NCBI GenBank assembly: GCA_049999765.1
Contig: JBNGIQ010008916.1
Coordinates: 1-37,357, forward strand
Source of the DNA: Phaeoceros laevis
Lineage: Eukaryota > Anthocerotophyta > Anthocerotopsida > Notothyladales
Length of the DNA: 37,357 nt
Direction of reading: 5' to 3'
In this document: one piece after another, positions 13,302 through 23,649 of the stretch
Position numbering within the stretch: the stretch's first letter is position 1
Layout: the number at the start of each line of letters is the position of its first letter
The notes under the pieces: generated by a model
The model's database searches: none
What the model was told of the DNA's origin: nothing
Seen by the model: the letters and a program-made list of their open reading frames with translations, nothing else
Translations under genes and position numbers: made by a program

Positions 13302-13998
13302 CATGACATGTCCCTAGGTTTTTAACCAAGTGTTCTGGCTCCCAGGTGCTAGAGTGACTCTTCACCTCGCCATCTTCCCATAATACGAGGTATTCAAGCA
13401 TCGCCTTCCATTCACAGCATCAGCTGCGGCGATCTAACGAGGTCAGTAGCCAAGTCAGGAATGATATTATCTCATTGCTAATTCAACATAAGGTTTAGAA
13501 TGCCAATAGACTTCTATGTCAGACTCTAAGTCGGTTACTTTATTTTCAAGGAACTCAACTGATTCAACACTCAAATTAGCAACACAAAGCGACATAACCG
13601 TAACCTCCTTCTGGCATGGATGCTTGGCCTTCTGCTTTGGAGCAGTAGTTGTTGTAATTGCTACAATAGGATGCTTTCCCAAACCTGTACTCGAAGATCC
13701 TGTACCTTGAGACTCAGATCTCGAAGATCCAAGTCTCTAATTCTTGCTTAGAAATCTTACCGACATAGGTTCAAGGTTCTTTTGCTTTAACCCGCCCATG
13801 TTGGCAGGTCAGTCCAGTCATTCCCCCAGCTTCAACCGGTGCTCACCCAACTAGTCATCTTGCTCTGTAAGCCGCTCTCCCAGCTCAGAGTGGAGTCGAA
13901 TGAGATGCTCATCAGAATTCACAAGCTCAGAGTGGAGTCGGCGACTAGAAAAGGCCTACGGGAGCTCAGATGTCGACTCCTATCCGATCCCTACCACA

Positions 13999-15010
13999 AT
14001 GGGGCGGGGAAGGCGTCTTGTGAGCAAGAAGGTCATGGATGAGGCTGAGGATCTTCTCCAAGCTCAAGGTGTCGATGATGATGAAGTCGAAGGAGCCCAC
14101 TAACCTATTATCCTGGCGGACCATGTGTCACCTGAAGAGGCCTCAAATTTCATGGATGAGAAACATGTGGTCTTGGTGCGATATGTTGATGGTTCTTTGA
14201 TTGCAGTAGAGTTACCGACGCAAGCTCATGCTCGAACCATTATTATCATAGGCAATTTAGTGGCACATGATGCTAACATCGATGCAAGATCGGATGAAAG
14301 GGTTTTGATAGGTGGTTCCATGTGGCAATAGAGAAGAATTCAATAATCTTACCGATAAAGTGACTTCAGACTCTCAGAATCACCCACTTCGAAGATAACG
14401 CTCGGATGTCTGAGTTCCACATTTTGATGCAGTAGACTGCCTGCACACTGTTAACGCCGTCAAGGTACGTTGTCGCACACCTAAATATAAGCATCAAATA
14501 GGTGAGTGTCATAAAATAGGCAAATCACGATGCAAGCAACAAAATGGTAAAGCACAGGGGCAGTGGGTCCCTAACACTACACATCTATGCATCTGAGCTG
14601 GTGTTTTATATGTGTTCTGTCGACAATCTGACATTCAAGTATTCCACCGGCTCCCACAAGAAAAATGCAAAAGGGTTTGATACTGACTTCTTTGAGCTGG
14701 AGAGCTCCAGTATCGGGGTCCATGTTTCTGAGACTCAATTGAGACAGGTGGTATGGAAGTATGGCCTGAACAAATACCTCCCGGAATCTATTGGTAGCCT
14801 GACATTATTAAAGCACCATGCTCCCAGGATTGTAGAAGCACGGCATGGCTCAGTCCACAGCTATACCCCAGCAGAAACCTACGAGGGGATTGATGAGATG
14901 AGCCGTGACCAAGACCTACAGTTGGTTTGTGACAAGCAGTGTGTTGATTTGCTTTGTTTGGCAAACTACCTTGCTACACAAATGTTAGGCCAATGGAGGC
15001 TACTAATCTT
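13999..15010 (+). pseudogene. SKP1/BTB-POZ-like gene fragment, broken
   Basis: Part of a frame from the ATG at 13999 continues through an in-frame TAA at 14101-14103 to 14331. Its second half (VLVRYVDGSLIAVELP, then ARTI) resembles the SKP1 N-terminal strand and turn pattern (V-L-x3-DG-x4-VE ... TI). A second frame from about 14600 contains VHVSETQLRQVVWKY and later DLLCLANYLATQML, resembling the SKP1/POZ pattern ending DLxxAANYL. SKP1 links F-box proteins to cullin in SCF ubiquitin ligases. The two parts would need an intron at about 14332-14600 that I could not place. The stop and weak similarity point to a decayed or very divergent copy. The right end is approximate. Confidence 0.35.
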
Positions 15011-15455
15011 TTTGCAAAAGATCTACTCAGAGCTCCATAGAATTCACGGAATACTGAGATACCAGGGTGGCCGGGTAAACTGTTTCCATCAATTGCCTCG
15101 AAAGCCTTGCAACCTCGGCCTCCAACCTTTCAGCAATGTCATCGGCCATGATATGTGGTTCTTCTATGTCGTGACTGGGCTTGCTGCAATTTTTAAAACT
15201 CGGGCTCGTTCTCTACAGTATCAAGATGCACGTCCTTCTCCCTTGCTAGCTGCTGAATTTCGTATTTTCTTCTTTCCTTTTTGAGCTCTCCACTCTTAGT
15301 TTTAAAAAAAAAATGCGTAGGGGTTTTTAGATTTCTTACCCAAATTGCAGGGTTTGTGTTGTGCTGGACATTGGTGGCTAATGGGCTACTTCAAATCAAC
15401 CCTCACACAACAGAAAATTCACACAGCTCCGGTTGCAGGTTGACACCAACGACCA

Positions 15456-17187
15456 AACAAGCATGCTCAAGTTGAGCCTCGGCAGTCACAGCGTGTACGA
15501 AGACTTCCTGAGCATTATGTTCCTGAAGATGGCACTTGGCACCCTAAATCTAATCTTACTTACTGTGTAGTTGCCAACACAATGTTGTATGAGCTACCAA
15601 CTTATGAAGATGCCTTGAGTTGCCCAAATGCTGAGCATTGGCACAAAGCCATTCAGTCAGAATTAGCTTTTCTATACGAAAACAACACTTGGACACTTGA
15701 CAGTCTTCCTGCGAACAAGAAGTAAGTAGGTGTTTAAAATAAAACTCAAGGCTGATAGAAGTATAGCACGCTATAAGGCAAGGGTAGTTGCAAAAAGGTA
15801 TTCCCAAATACCTGCTGTCGATTATGACGACACATTTAGTCCGGTGGTCAAGCTCAACGCCTTGCGCATGTTCATAGCTCTTGCAGCAGTAAATAATTTG
15901 GAGCTCGAGCAGCTGGATATTACATCTGCGTTTCTTTATGGGAACCTGCGAGAGGAGATCTTTATGCATGTCCCTCTAAGAGTACCTGTGCCCCCAAAGA
16001 TGCTTTGACCTGTCTATCGGCTGAAAACTCTGTACGGGCTCAAACAGAGCCCACGAGCATGGTATTCCAGAATTGATACCTATTTGCGAGAAATGGGCTA
16101 TGTTAGTATCGACAACAACATCTATGTTATTCGAGAAGGCACTAATTTCCTAGCACTCGCAATATATGTGGACGACATTATAATCATGAGCAATTCAATA
16201 AGGTTAATATTTAAACTGAAAGAGCAGTTGAGGTGAGCCTTTAAAACAACAGATGCTAGAGAGCTTGCCTTGTGCCTGGGGATGCAGCTCTTGCGAAGTA
16301 GGAGTGCAGGCACCATCTTCCTGCACCAACATAAGTATGCACTTGAGATCCTACACAAATATGGCATGACTGACTGCAAGGCAATAGCTACACTTGTCGA
16401 GCAAAGTATTAAATACATGCAGCAAGAAGGAGAAATGTCTTAAGCAGATATGTTAGAAGTAGAGCTTTATCCATCTAAGAATAGAAGCGTCATGCACCTA
16501 ATGATTGGCACAAGGCCTGACCTCGCATTTAGTAGTGGTCTCACTTCCAGGTTTGTCTCGAACTCCAATCCTGCTCACAATGACCTGATGACAAGAGTGT
16601 ATCTGTACATACGCGAGATAGCAGACTAGGGCATCTGTATAGTGCCAAATCAAAGACAACCCTGACTGCGTTTAGTTGTTTTCAACGATACTAACTGGGC
16701 AGGGGGCCCAGACAGCCGGAAAAGCATCTCCAGCTATGTCACACTTCTAGCTGGAGGCGCCATCTCATGGAGCAGCAGGAAGCAAGCAACAATAGCTTTA
16801 TCTTCTACGGAGGCGGAGTACAAAAGCTTGACTGAGGCGTGCAAGGAGATCACTTGGTCAGTGGGAGCACTCAGGGAACTTGGCATCCAGCAACAGCTCC
16901 CAATTGATCTCTTGTGCGACAATCAAAGCTTGATTGCGCTCTCCATGAATCCGTGGTTTCACGCTCGAACCAAACACATAGAAATCGAGCACCACTATAT
17001 TCGGCAAACTATAGCTCAAGGCATGGTGAGAATCTCTTATTGCCCCACAAAATCCATGACCGCAGATATCTTGATGAAGGCTCTCGTGCGCATCAAACAG
17101 TATGAGCACTTGAGCAATATGGGGCTGAAATTGGCAGGCGACAGACCCTTGAGGTGGAGCACGGCAGCGAGTCAGAAAGCAAGATAG
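15456..17187 (+). mobile_element. Ty1/Copia retrotransposon relic: pol with reverse transcriptase and RNase H, inactivated
   Basis: Remains of Copia pol. The frame from about 15477 to 15720 is the linker before reverse transcriptase (HWHKAIQSELAFLYENNTW). After a frame change near 15720 the RVT_2 domain follows in one frame to 17187: DYDDTFSPVVK, QLDITSAFLYGNL, LYGLKQSPRAWY and the catalytic IYVDDII. RNase H shows ATIALSSTEAEY and HARTKHIEIEHHYIRQ. Five in-frame stops (16006-16008, 16234-16236, 16441-16443, 16627-16629, 16663-16665) and a stop at the frame change (15726-15728) show it is dead. Gag, most of integrase and the LTRs were not found. A primer-site-like motif at 13220-13232 could belong to it, but SKP1-like sequence lies between. 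Confidence 0.9.
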
Positions 17188-17756
17188 GAACGTGAAGACT
17201 GACAAGTTGCTTCGATAAGTAGATAGGGTTAACGAGCTTCGCTCTTCATGTCGAAGTTTCTTTAGTTAGGTTAGACGTTTTTTAGCTTAGAAATAAGTTT
17301 ATGTTACCTAAACGACTATAAACAAAACAATCACTAACCCTGAAAACCTGAATCGAGTGATGATATGTAAATAAATAAATAAATAGGTGTACAGGTCATA
17401 GGTTAGTTAGGTCTAGTAATGGCTTAACCGTTCTCGTCGTTCACAAGGCTACGACGTGTTACACACAATCTTAATCCTAATGCATCCTATGCGTAATCGT
17501 CGTGTCTACGTGATCTGACTATTGCCACATCAGACATCTCATGCCCACAAAGCCCAGAAGATTGTATGTTTTTGCTGCCACATGTCTTGAAGTTATTCCT
17601 TGTTGATCAGGTCCCAAATTGCTCACAAGTCTTGCAAACAATCCTCTCTCTTCCCATTGATTTGCTTGACATAAGCGCAAGGGTGAAGGGGTACCCGTTC
17701 TTCCTTCCACACCTTCGAGGCTGGCATAGTTGCTGCTCTCTTTCAGGGATTTTGTC

Positions 17757-17783
17757 TTCCTAATGCATAAACTGCATTAGGAA
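17757..17783. repeat. Perfect 11-bp hairpin
   Basis: TTCCTAATGCA and TGCATTAGGAA are separated by the five-base loop TAAAC. No flanking gene suggests a role. Confidence 0.9.
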
Positions 17784-17873
17784 TTTGCCGTAGGAACATT
17801 TTTGTGCGACAATTGCTGCATTGCGGGTGTCGCTCACACGATTCGGTACTATGACGGATAGTTTCTTAGCCGC

Positions 17874-17911
17874 CGTCGTCAATCATTACTATGATTGAGT
17901 AATTGACGACG
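17874..17911. repeat. Hairpin with 3-nt bulge
   Basis: CGTCGTCAAT plus ATTACT on the left pairs with AGTAATTGACGACG on the right across a seven-base loop, with a three-base bulge in the left arm. Confidence 0.75.
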
Positions 17912-18308
17912 TCGGGCTAGAGAGGAAGTAAATCTGTTTGCAGAGAATGGGGAAAGATAGACGAGAGATAGACGAGAGAAGAAGTTTTGTCCTGATTTGT
18001 ACCATGTCTCTGCAAAAACGATTGACTCTCTAACGAAGAATGATGAGATGATTTTAATGCTTGATGCTCTCCTAAAATTTTATCCTAAAGGGTTTCCGAA
18101 GGTAATCCAGCAGGCGGTTGATCGACTACTTGCTAGATTGAAATAGATTACCCTCTTAAACCAAGTCATAATAGGTTAAATGGTTTAACCGTTAAAGGCC
18201 ACACATGACACGTGTCCTATGCAATGGATTTTCTCTCTTTTTGGTATGAGGTGGATATGACAAGTTTTTAATTTTTTTTTTACACCATTGGATAAAGCTC
18301 ATGGAGCT

Positions 18309-18829
18309 CTATCTAACGGTATGGGTGTAGCGAGAGGCAGAGACCTTGGGCCTTGAAGGAGAACCGCTGGCTGGTGGGGCACCAAAGCTTGTGTTAGGGT
18401 TTGAAAACGGTTTGCGCCGGTTTGAATTGGATTGACCTCGATTGCTGGAGAAGAATGCAATCGGTTTGACGGCATCTGAGAGATGGAGGCTAGTCAATCT
18501 TTTGTAAGCTGCAACATATGATGCTGTGTCGGTCTGAAGATGAGAGCTCTTAAGTTTATCCCAAACCTCTTTGGAGGTCTTGAGGGTTCTAACTTGTTTG
18601 AATTGACTGTCTCCACAGTGGAGGAGAATTCCAAACTGGGCCTTGTCATCTTTAAGCAGCCAGGCAGCTTGAGCAGCAGGATCAGCATTTCTTGGATCAT
18701 GTTTTGAACCAATTTTCACAATTCAGAACATCTAAGAAGCATTTTTAGTTTTATGTTCCATATGCTGTAATTGGTAAGTGCGAGTCTATCAACTTGATAA
18801 GTGCGAGACACTTGAGAAGTGCCCGCCAT
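18309..18829 (-). pseudogene. Copia gag fragment, frameshifted
   Basis: The frame begins at the ATG at 18829 and has the usual Copia gag start (LTNYSIWNIKLKMLL). It reaches a TGA near 18720, where the conserved motif would have a tryptophan, and the similarity resumes in the next frame, so a one-base change broke it. The second part has AAWLLKDDKAQFGILL and TSKEVWDKLKSSHLQ, typical of the UBN2/retrotran_gag type. It ends in a Ser/Pro/Asn-rich stretch and runs through the residual LTR end, stopping just outside the element at 18309. No zinc knuckle is present. Confidence 0.8.
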
Positions 18830-19111
18830 TTGAGCAGACCTACAAGGCTACAATCTAGGGGGATCAGCCTACAATCTGTCAAAACCTAAGGGATCTGAGG
18901 TTTGCTGTGAAGAAGTTAAGTCTTTCAACCCGCATTTTGAGAGAATTGACTCTATCAATGAGAATACACATCAGATCGAATTGTTGTGAGGCATGGGAGC
19001 TCAAACTTTCTACAGTTTGTTGCAATTTACAATTTTCGCAGACTCTTTGATTCTGCTTAGGAAATCCTCTTCCCCTTGCTATGATTAGGGGCAGGAAGGA
19101 GGATGACTAAA

Positions 19112-19126
19112 TTTGCTCTGATACCA
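19112..19126 (-). other. Primer-binding site of the deleted Copia element
   Basis: Read on the minus strand, this is TGGTATCAGAGCAAA, directly adjoining the LTR end. At least 12 nt match the standard plant primer site complementary to initiator tRNA-Met. Confidence 0.9.
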
Positions 19127-19288
19127 TGTAGCGAGAGGCAGAGATCAAGAGAGCAAAGAGTAGAATGAATTAAATGTAACATCCACATCAAAGTCTATGC
19201 CACGAAGGGGCACATGTGAACAGGTGCGTATGTGAAGAGTCACCAGGAAGAGCTGTGAGATGAAGCTAACTAACCAACTATTCTAACA
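19127..19288 (-). repeat. 5' LTR of the deleted Copia element, 162 bp
   Basis: On the plus strand it starts TGTAGCGAGAGG and ends TTCTAACA. It is bounded by the primer site on the left and by ATGGG target duplication on the right. It is very short for a Copia LTR. Confidence 0.85.
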
Positions 19289-19501
19289 ATGGGGAAGTCC
19301 ATATGGCTTTCACCGGTTATGTCCTCTGGAAAAGGTTGAAAACTACATGTCATGGATAGAAAAAAATGAAATTATCGGATATGATGAAATTCCCACCATG
19401 GTGCGAACATCCTTCAGCATAAAAAGGTCCTTTAGCTCTAGGGTAAAGTGCTGTGCGAAGCGGCTCTTATTAGGCAGCAGGTGCAGCAGCAGCACGAGGA
19501 G

Positions 19502-19583
19502 GCACATGCCCTGACTAATTCTCGGCTATCGGTGTTTTGACCGCGGATCAGCAACTTGTCAACAGGCAAGGGACCTCCCACCG
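19502..19583 (+). repeat. Dispersed repeat, copy 2
   Basis: Matches 12402-12485 in the same orientation, sharing ATCGGTGTTTTGAC and GCAAGGGACC with small indels. Confidence 0.75.
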
Positions 19584-21666
19584 TAAACCTCTTCCTCCTT
19601 TTACTACTATAATATGATAATATCCATCCCACGACGCAACACCAGCACTAGCCCTAGCCCTAGCGCAAGCCCACACTAAGCTCTAGGAGGCACACACAAC
19701 TGCACCGTCCTTCCGTCCGTCCGGCCGGCCCAAGTGCCGAAGTACGCTGCCGTCATAAGCTGCGCAATTTGTCCCGGAGTGAGCTCGCACTAAAATCAAT
19801 TGAACAAATCGCGTGCTGCGTTTGTACAGCTTGCCCTGCCTGCCTGCCATGGCCTCTCCCCTTGTCCCACTTGACCCCCAACTTCCCCAAGCCAGGCCTG
19901 CTTTAGCTGTCTCGTCGCCCCCTACAAACGAAAAGTACACTAGTAGTCCAGTCGTAGACGTAGACCAGATGGATGTATGTAGTTCTCTCTTTTTGTGTAT
20001 GTGTGTGTTTGTTGCTTGGCATCTGGTGGGATGACTAGAAAAAGTCATGGGTCATGAGTCATGTCATGAGCCTTCCTCATGTGGGGCCAACCGTTGTGGT
20101 GGCGACGGACATACATTCCCGCCCGCATCCGGCCCGTTCTGTCCGGCCCGAACCGGGCCGGCCAACAATTCGCTCCTTCACTCAGATGCTGCATATTGGC
20201 TTCCTTGGCCTCATGTTGTCTACCACCACCACCACCTTGATCTCAAAAAGTCACGTGCAACGAACCCCACCCCCTCCGCTCCGCATCTCTCAATTTTAGA
20301 CTGCCCGGCCTACTGCGTCCCTTCTCATATTTGATTGAAGTAAACGTTTTCTTTCACATGCGCGTGTCACCTGTGGGGCGGAGCCAATAGTGGACCACCT
20401 TCCTCCGCTTGCCGTACTGCTGGACCTAGTCTAGTAATGTATGTACGTATGTGTGTATGTGACAGGGACGCTTTGCTTGGGGAGCGTTGGTGTAGCCGTA
20501 CCGGCATGGGCACCTGATCTGCTGTGTAGCGTATTTTGCAGGGACTGAGCAGACCGGTCACTCACAGCTGGAGCCTGGCAGCAAACCATCCAACCAACCG
20601 GGCGGCTCCGCTGTCACCTTTAGCGTCGCAAGAATAATAAGCTTACACGCACGCACCACACACCACACCAGCCTATGGTTTTTCACATCCGTGCAACGCC
20701 TCCGCAACAGCATCATCCATCCCCGGCCCGACTCGGTATACAGCAAGCAGTGATACTACTGATACAGCTACACTGCTAGACTATGCTGTTACACCCCAAG
20801 AATCAAGATCCCATTCACCAGATTACGCGCCAACACAGACCAACCAAGAACGGGCCCTCCGGTTCGCTCGCTCCCCCAATCATGAAATCCAGCCCGCCAC
20901 CCCCCACGCGGAATAAATCCAGCATCATGCGCGCCTTGCACATAAGGAACTCGTGTTAGGCAACACTCCTCTAAAAGTGGATCACCTCGCCCAACGACAC
21001 CACCTCCCAATTTCCCCAATTCCTTAACTCTACTTGCACAAAAAAAAGGCACACACGATACTCGTGATTTGCAAGGCAAACGTTTGAAAGGTACGCCTTG
21101 GGAAGTGAACAATATGTGGAAGCACTTGTGCTTTGGAAGTCTATTGAACAAACCAAAGTCCCAACATAATCAAGCTTGTTAGTAGCATGCTTGGCAAAGC
21201 TTGGAGTGCACTTCTTGTAGTGTGTTACCATGGATGATCTTTGAGCAGATCCCTGAACCTCTCAATCTTGCCAAGGATTGCAACCTTGCTAGGATATCGC
21301 AATTGATAGGCACCTCAACTCTTGCCTAGTTATCTTACTATATATTTAAACGAGGACCCCAATTATCAGGCCTCAGCTACATGTGAAGATGAAGTTCCCC
21401 TTTGCACATGAGGGATTAGTTACATTAATAGAGAATATAAGACTCTGGACATAACATCCCTCTCTAGACTTTAATAACATTCCTCTCCAAGCTAAAGCCC
21501 ACAAAGGAAAGTTTTTGGCTTTGTCTTTTAATTTAGGAAATTCTATGCTTGTTGCTTGGACATTGTTCTTTATTTGTCAAACAAAAAAGTAGAAATCTTG
21601 AAACAAAGTTTGCAATGATGAAACATAAAGTTCCATATCTTTTCAACATTTTCCTTGAACTGGGAA

Positions 21667-21880
21667 TGTGAAACTGTTGTGGAGAAGAAGAAGAATTCCA
21701 GGTGCAGGTTTGGTTTATTTTGGAGGGATGGAACCATTCGTGACTTAATTTTTTTTTTTTTGCAAATGAAACCGTTGTGAAGAAGAAGAAAAATTCCAGG
21801 TGAAGGTTTGGTTTGTTTTGGAGGGATCATTTGCAAAAAAAATAGAAGAAGAATTCCAGGTGAAGGTTTGGTTTGTTTTT
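21667..21880 (+). repeat. Three imperfect copies of a GAA/TTTGG block
   Basis: The segment ATTCCAGGTG(C/A)AGGTTTGGTTT occurs at about 21695, 21793 and 21853, spaced 98 and 60 bp. Part of the first unit (GGAACCATTCGTGACTTAATT) is also related to the repeat at 22904-22967. Confidence 0.8.
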
Positions 21881-22148
21881 TTGCAATACCAATTTTTTTT
21901 ATCTATGTAAATTCTTATTTGCAATGCCACCATGACTTCACATGCTGCGTAGGGATCTCCATGCTCCAAGGAGGCCATTCGTGCCATGCCCCAAGGAGCC
22001 AAGTTTTTCAATGTTTTGGTGGCTTGGTATTTAAAGGAGTCCAGCTGACCACATAGCATTTCCTTAAACCTCTGTAATTCCCAACACAAAAAAAGTAGCG
22101 CAAAGGCAAAAGCAAACAAGAAGTATTAGAGATAGGCATCAGAACAAA

Positions 22149-22733
22149 ATGTCTGACATGATCAAGATGGAGGCACATTTGCAACAGCTCGCCATGGAAG
22201 GATCATGTCTAGCACGAATTGTGGACCTCCCATACGATCTTCAAGAATCAATTGTCTGCCAAATGATGAAGGATGCGTGGTACTGGTACTTTGCGTGCGA
22301 CACTCAGGAGCTTCATCTCGATGCTCCAGGTTTCTTTGATTTTATGTTCGACCGCACATCCACAGACCACAAAGAGGTTGCTGCAATGTTGTGCATTCCT
22401 GGTCTAGTGAAAAAGATCGTCATTCAATTCGATCACTCACTAGATGGGTATGGACTTCAAAAAATGTCTGAAGAAATGGACACGTGGACAGGAAACCGAT
22501 TCAAAGCAATCATCGAGTACAAATGCATCCATGATTATGATGGTTGCTCAACTTGCATTCCAAGTGGGATGGATNNNNNNNNNNNNNNNNNNNNNNNNNN
22601 NNNNNNNNNNNNNNNNNNNNNNNNNNNNNNNNNNNNNNNNNNNNNNNNNNNNNNNNNNNNNNNNNNNNNNNNNNTCCATGATTATGATGGTTGCTCAACT
22701 TGCATTCCAAGTGGGATGGATTCGTTGAAATGA
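22149..22733 (+). CDS. Uncharacterised small protein, model interrupted by assembly gap
   Basis: Single open frame from the ATG at 22149, stopping at 22731-22733. It spans 100 N (22575-22674). The about 47 bases before the gap are repeated exactly after it, so the gap most likely separates two overlapping contig ends. With the overlap counted once the protein would be about 145 aa instead of 194. Residues from about 24 (IVDLPYDLQESIVCQMM) loosely recall an F-box-like helix start, too weak to name. The rest is mixed acidic and aromatic with three cysteines in the last 25 residues. There is no signal peptide or membrane segment. I do not recognise the family. Confidence 0.5.
   Translation: MSDMIKMEAHLQQLAMEGSCLARIVDLPYDLQESIVCQMMKDAWYWYFACDTQELHLDAPGFFDFMFDRTSTDHKEVAAMLCIPGLVKKIVIQFDHSLDGYGLQKMSEEMDTWTGNRFKAIIEYKCIHDYDGCSTCIPSGMDXXXXXXXXXXXXXXXXXXXXXXXXXXXXXXXXXXHDYDGCSTCIPSGMDSLK
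22575..22674. other. Assembly gap (100 N) with duplicated flanks
   Basis: The sequence just left of the gap (about 22528-22574) and just right of it (22675-22721) is identical, which indicates unmerged overlapping contigs. Confidence 0.95.
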
Positions 22734-23494
22734 AAAAAAAGCCATGGTGGAGACTCAAAATTGATTCCATACACATTAGACTAAAATCATTCAATCCATT
22801 TGTAAATGCTTTTTTTTCATTAATATAAAATGAGATTAAAAAATCCATATTTCTCTATGGCATCTTTGTGCAATTATATTTTTGCATCCCTCTAGGTAGG
22901 GATGGTTGAACCATTAGTGAATTAATTTAACTTTTGGTTGAACCATTAGTGACTTAATTTAACTTTTTTGCAGAATTATTTTGAAAAAAATTGATAGATT
23001 ATTGCACTCTTACTAGGATCTTCTATCTTAGGTTGCATAGTTATTTCACCCAAAACAAAAAAAAGGAACTCCTCAACTTCGTAATAGCTTGTGAACTTGA
23101 GATGCATTGAAATTTCAATATCTAGTTACGATGAAGTGAACTATGCCATGGAATGAGTTGTGCCTATGGAAGATGAATTTTTTTTCTCCACAAGTCGACT
23201 TTAAAAAGGATGCATGTCGCATGCATGACATTGGCAAGATTCAAAAGAATGATATGCATGTGAAAGATATTCAGGTTGCATTCCAAGTGGATTTGGAACA
23301 TTTCGAGCTCAACGACATATTGAAAGCTTATTCATGTATTTTGATTCTTTGGCATTCTTCGCTCCTCTGAGTTTACTGTCTAACATTTCGAGTAAGTACT
23401 AATTAGTGAGAGTAGGCCTGCCGTACCAGCAACGGTGAAGGCAGATCTGCCAGACTACTTGAAGTGCTTTCCACAACAGGAGCATGATCTGTTG
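22734..23494. other. AT-rich intergenic region
   Basis: Contains a 32-bp tandem duplication (listed separately). A plus-strand frame at about 23146-23370, starting near an ATG in GCCATGGAATGAG, encodes some protein-like sequence (HVKDIQVAFQVDLEHFELND) but matches nothing I know. I do not call it a gene. Confidence 0.45.
22904..22967 (+). repeat. 32-bp tandem duplication
   Basis: GGTTGAACCATTAGTGA starts at 22904 and 22936, followed by nearly the same TTAATTTAACTTTT in both copies. Confidence 0.9.
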
Positions 23495-23546
23495 CTTGCA
23501 TGCCGAGACTCGACGCCGAGCAACTGTCACTTGAGGCTGCATAAAT
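23495..23546 (+). promoter_or_regulatory. Putative promoter of bicupin gene A: RY motif and TATA-like box
   Basis: TTGCATGC at 23496-23503 contains the RY core TGCATG, known as a B3-factor (ABI3/FUS3/LEC2) site in seed storage promoters. A TATA-like CATAAAT lies at 23540-23546, about 110 bp before the ATG. The same order, including GAGACTCGACGCCG and CACTTGAGGCTGCATAAATT, precedes gene B. Confidence 0.6.
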
Positions 23547-23649
23547 TGCTGCCCCCCTTCCACTGCATTTTTCATCTCATTCTTTCCGTCGCTTGAGCAA
23601 GCTTAAGAGCCTGCTGCCTGCTTGGTGTATATTGCGGTGTTCAGCAGCC

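Larger units (their letters stand above)
8022..13998. other. Gene-poor region with short tandem duplications
   Basis: No gene could be supported over about 6 kb. The stretch is marked by repeated local tandem duplications (listed separately), a pyrimidine tract near 9970-10010, a C-run near 10134-10144, (CA)n near 11257-11265, and an AAAAC run near 11536. Open frames here are short and unlike any family I know. It looks like decayed repeat-derived intergenic DNA. Confidence 0.5.
17188..18320. other. Non-coding region between two Copia remnants
   Basis: No gene is seen. It contains an (AAAT)n run near 17369-17385 and two hairpins listed separately. It may include decayed 3' sequence of the pol relic, but I could not find a polypurine tract plus LTR. 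Confidence 0.5.
18326..19288 (-). mobile_element. Internally deleted Copia element with intact ends and 5-bp target duplication
   Basis: A 963-bp minus-strand element. The 5' LTR is at 19127-19288 (TG...CA ends). Directly beside it, the reverse complement of TGGTATCAGAGCA at about 19114-19126 is an initiator-tRNA-Met primer site. A leader and part of gag follow. At the far end only the terminal 18 bp of the 3' LTR remain (18326-18343, TGTAGCGAGAGGCAGAGA), identical to the matching LTR end at 19127-19144. The element is flanked by the direct repeat ATGGG at 18321-18325 and 19289-19293, the expected 5-bp target-site duplication. Protease, integrase, reverse transcriptase, RNase H and most of the 3' LTR are missing. 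Confidence 0.9.
19294..22148. other. Intergenic repeat-bearing region
   Basis: No gene is supported. It contains copy 2 of a dispersed repeat, short GT/CA-rich stretches near 20436-20460 and 20640-20670, and tandem copies of an A/T-rich block near 21667-21880. A minus-strand frame at 21745-22119 has protein-like parts but overlaps the tandem repeats and could not be assigned. Confidence 0.5.

Noticed and set aside
8022-13998. CRISPR-like or phage-like structure in the repeat-rich stretch
   Set aside because: Repeats are two-copy tandem pairs of differing sequence with no regular spacers, and the DNA is clearly plant nuclear.
19636-19660. CCCTAGCCCTAG telomere-like motif
   Set aside because: Only about two units, inside mixed sequence and not a match to a run of plant telomere repeats.
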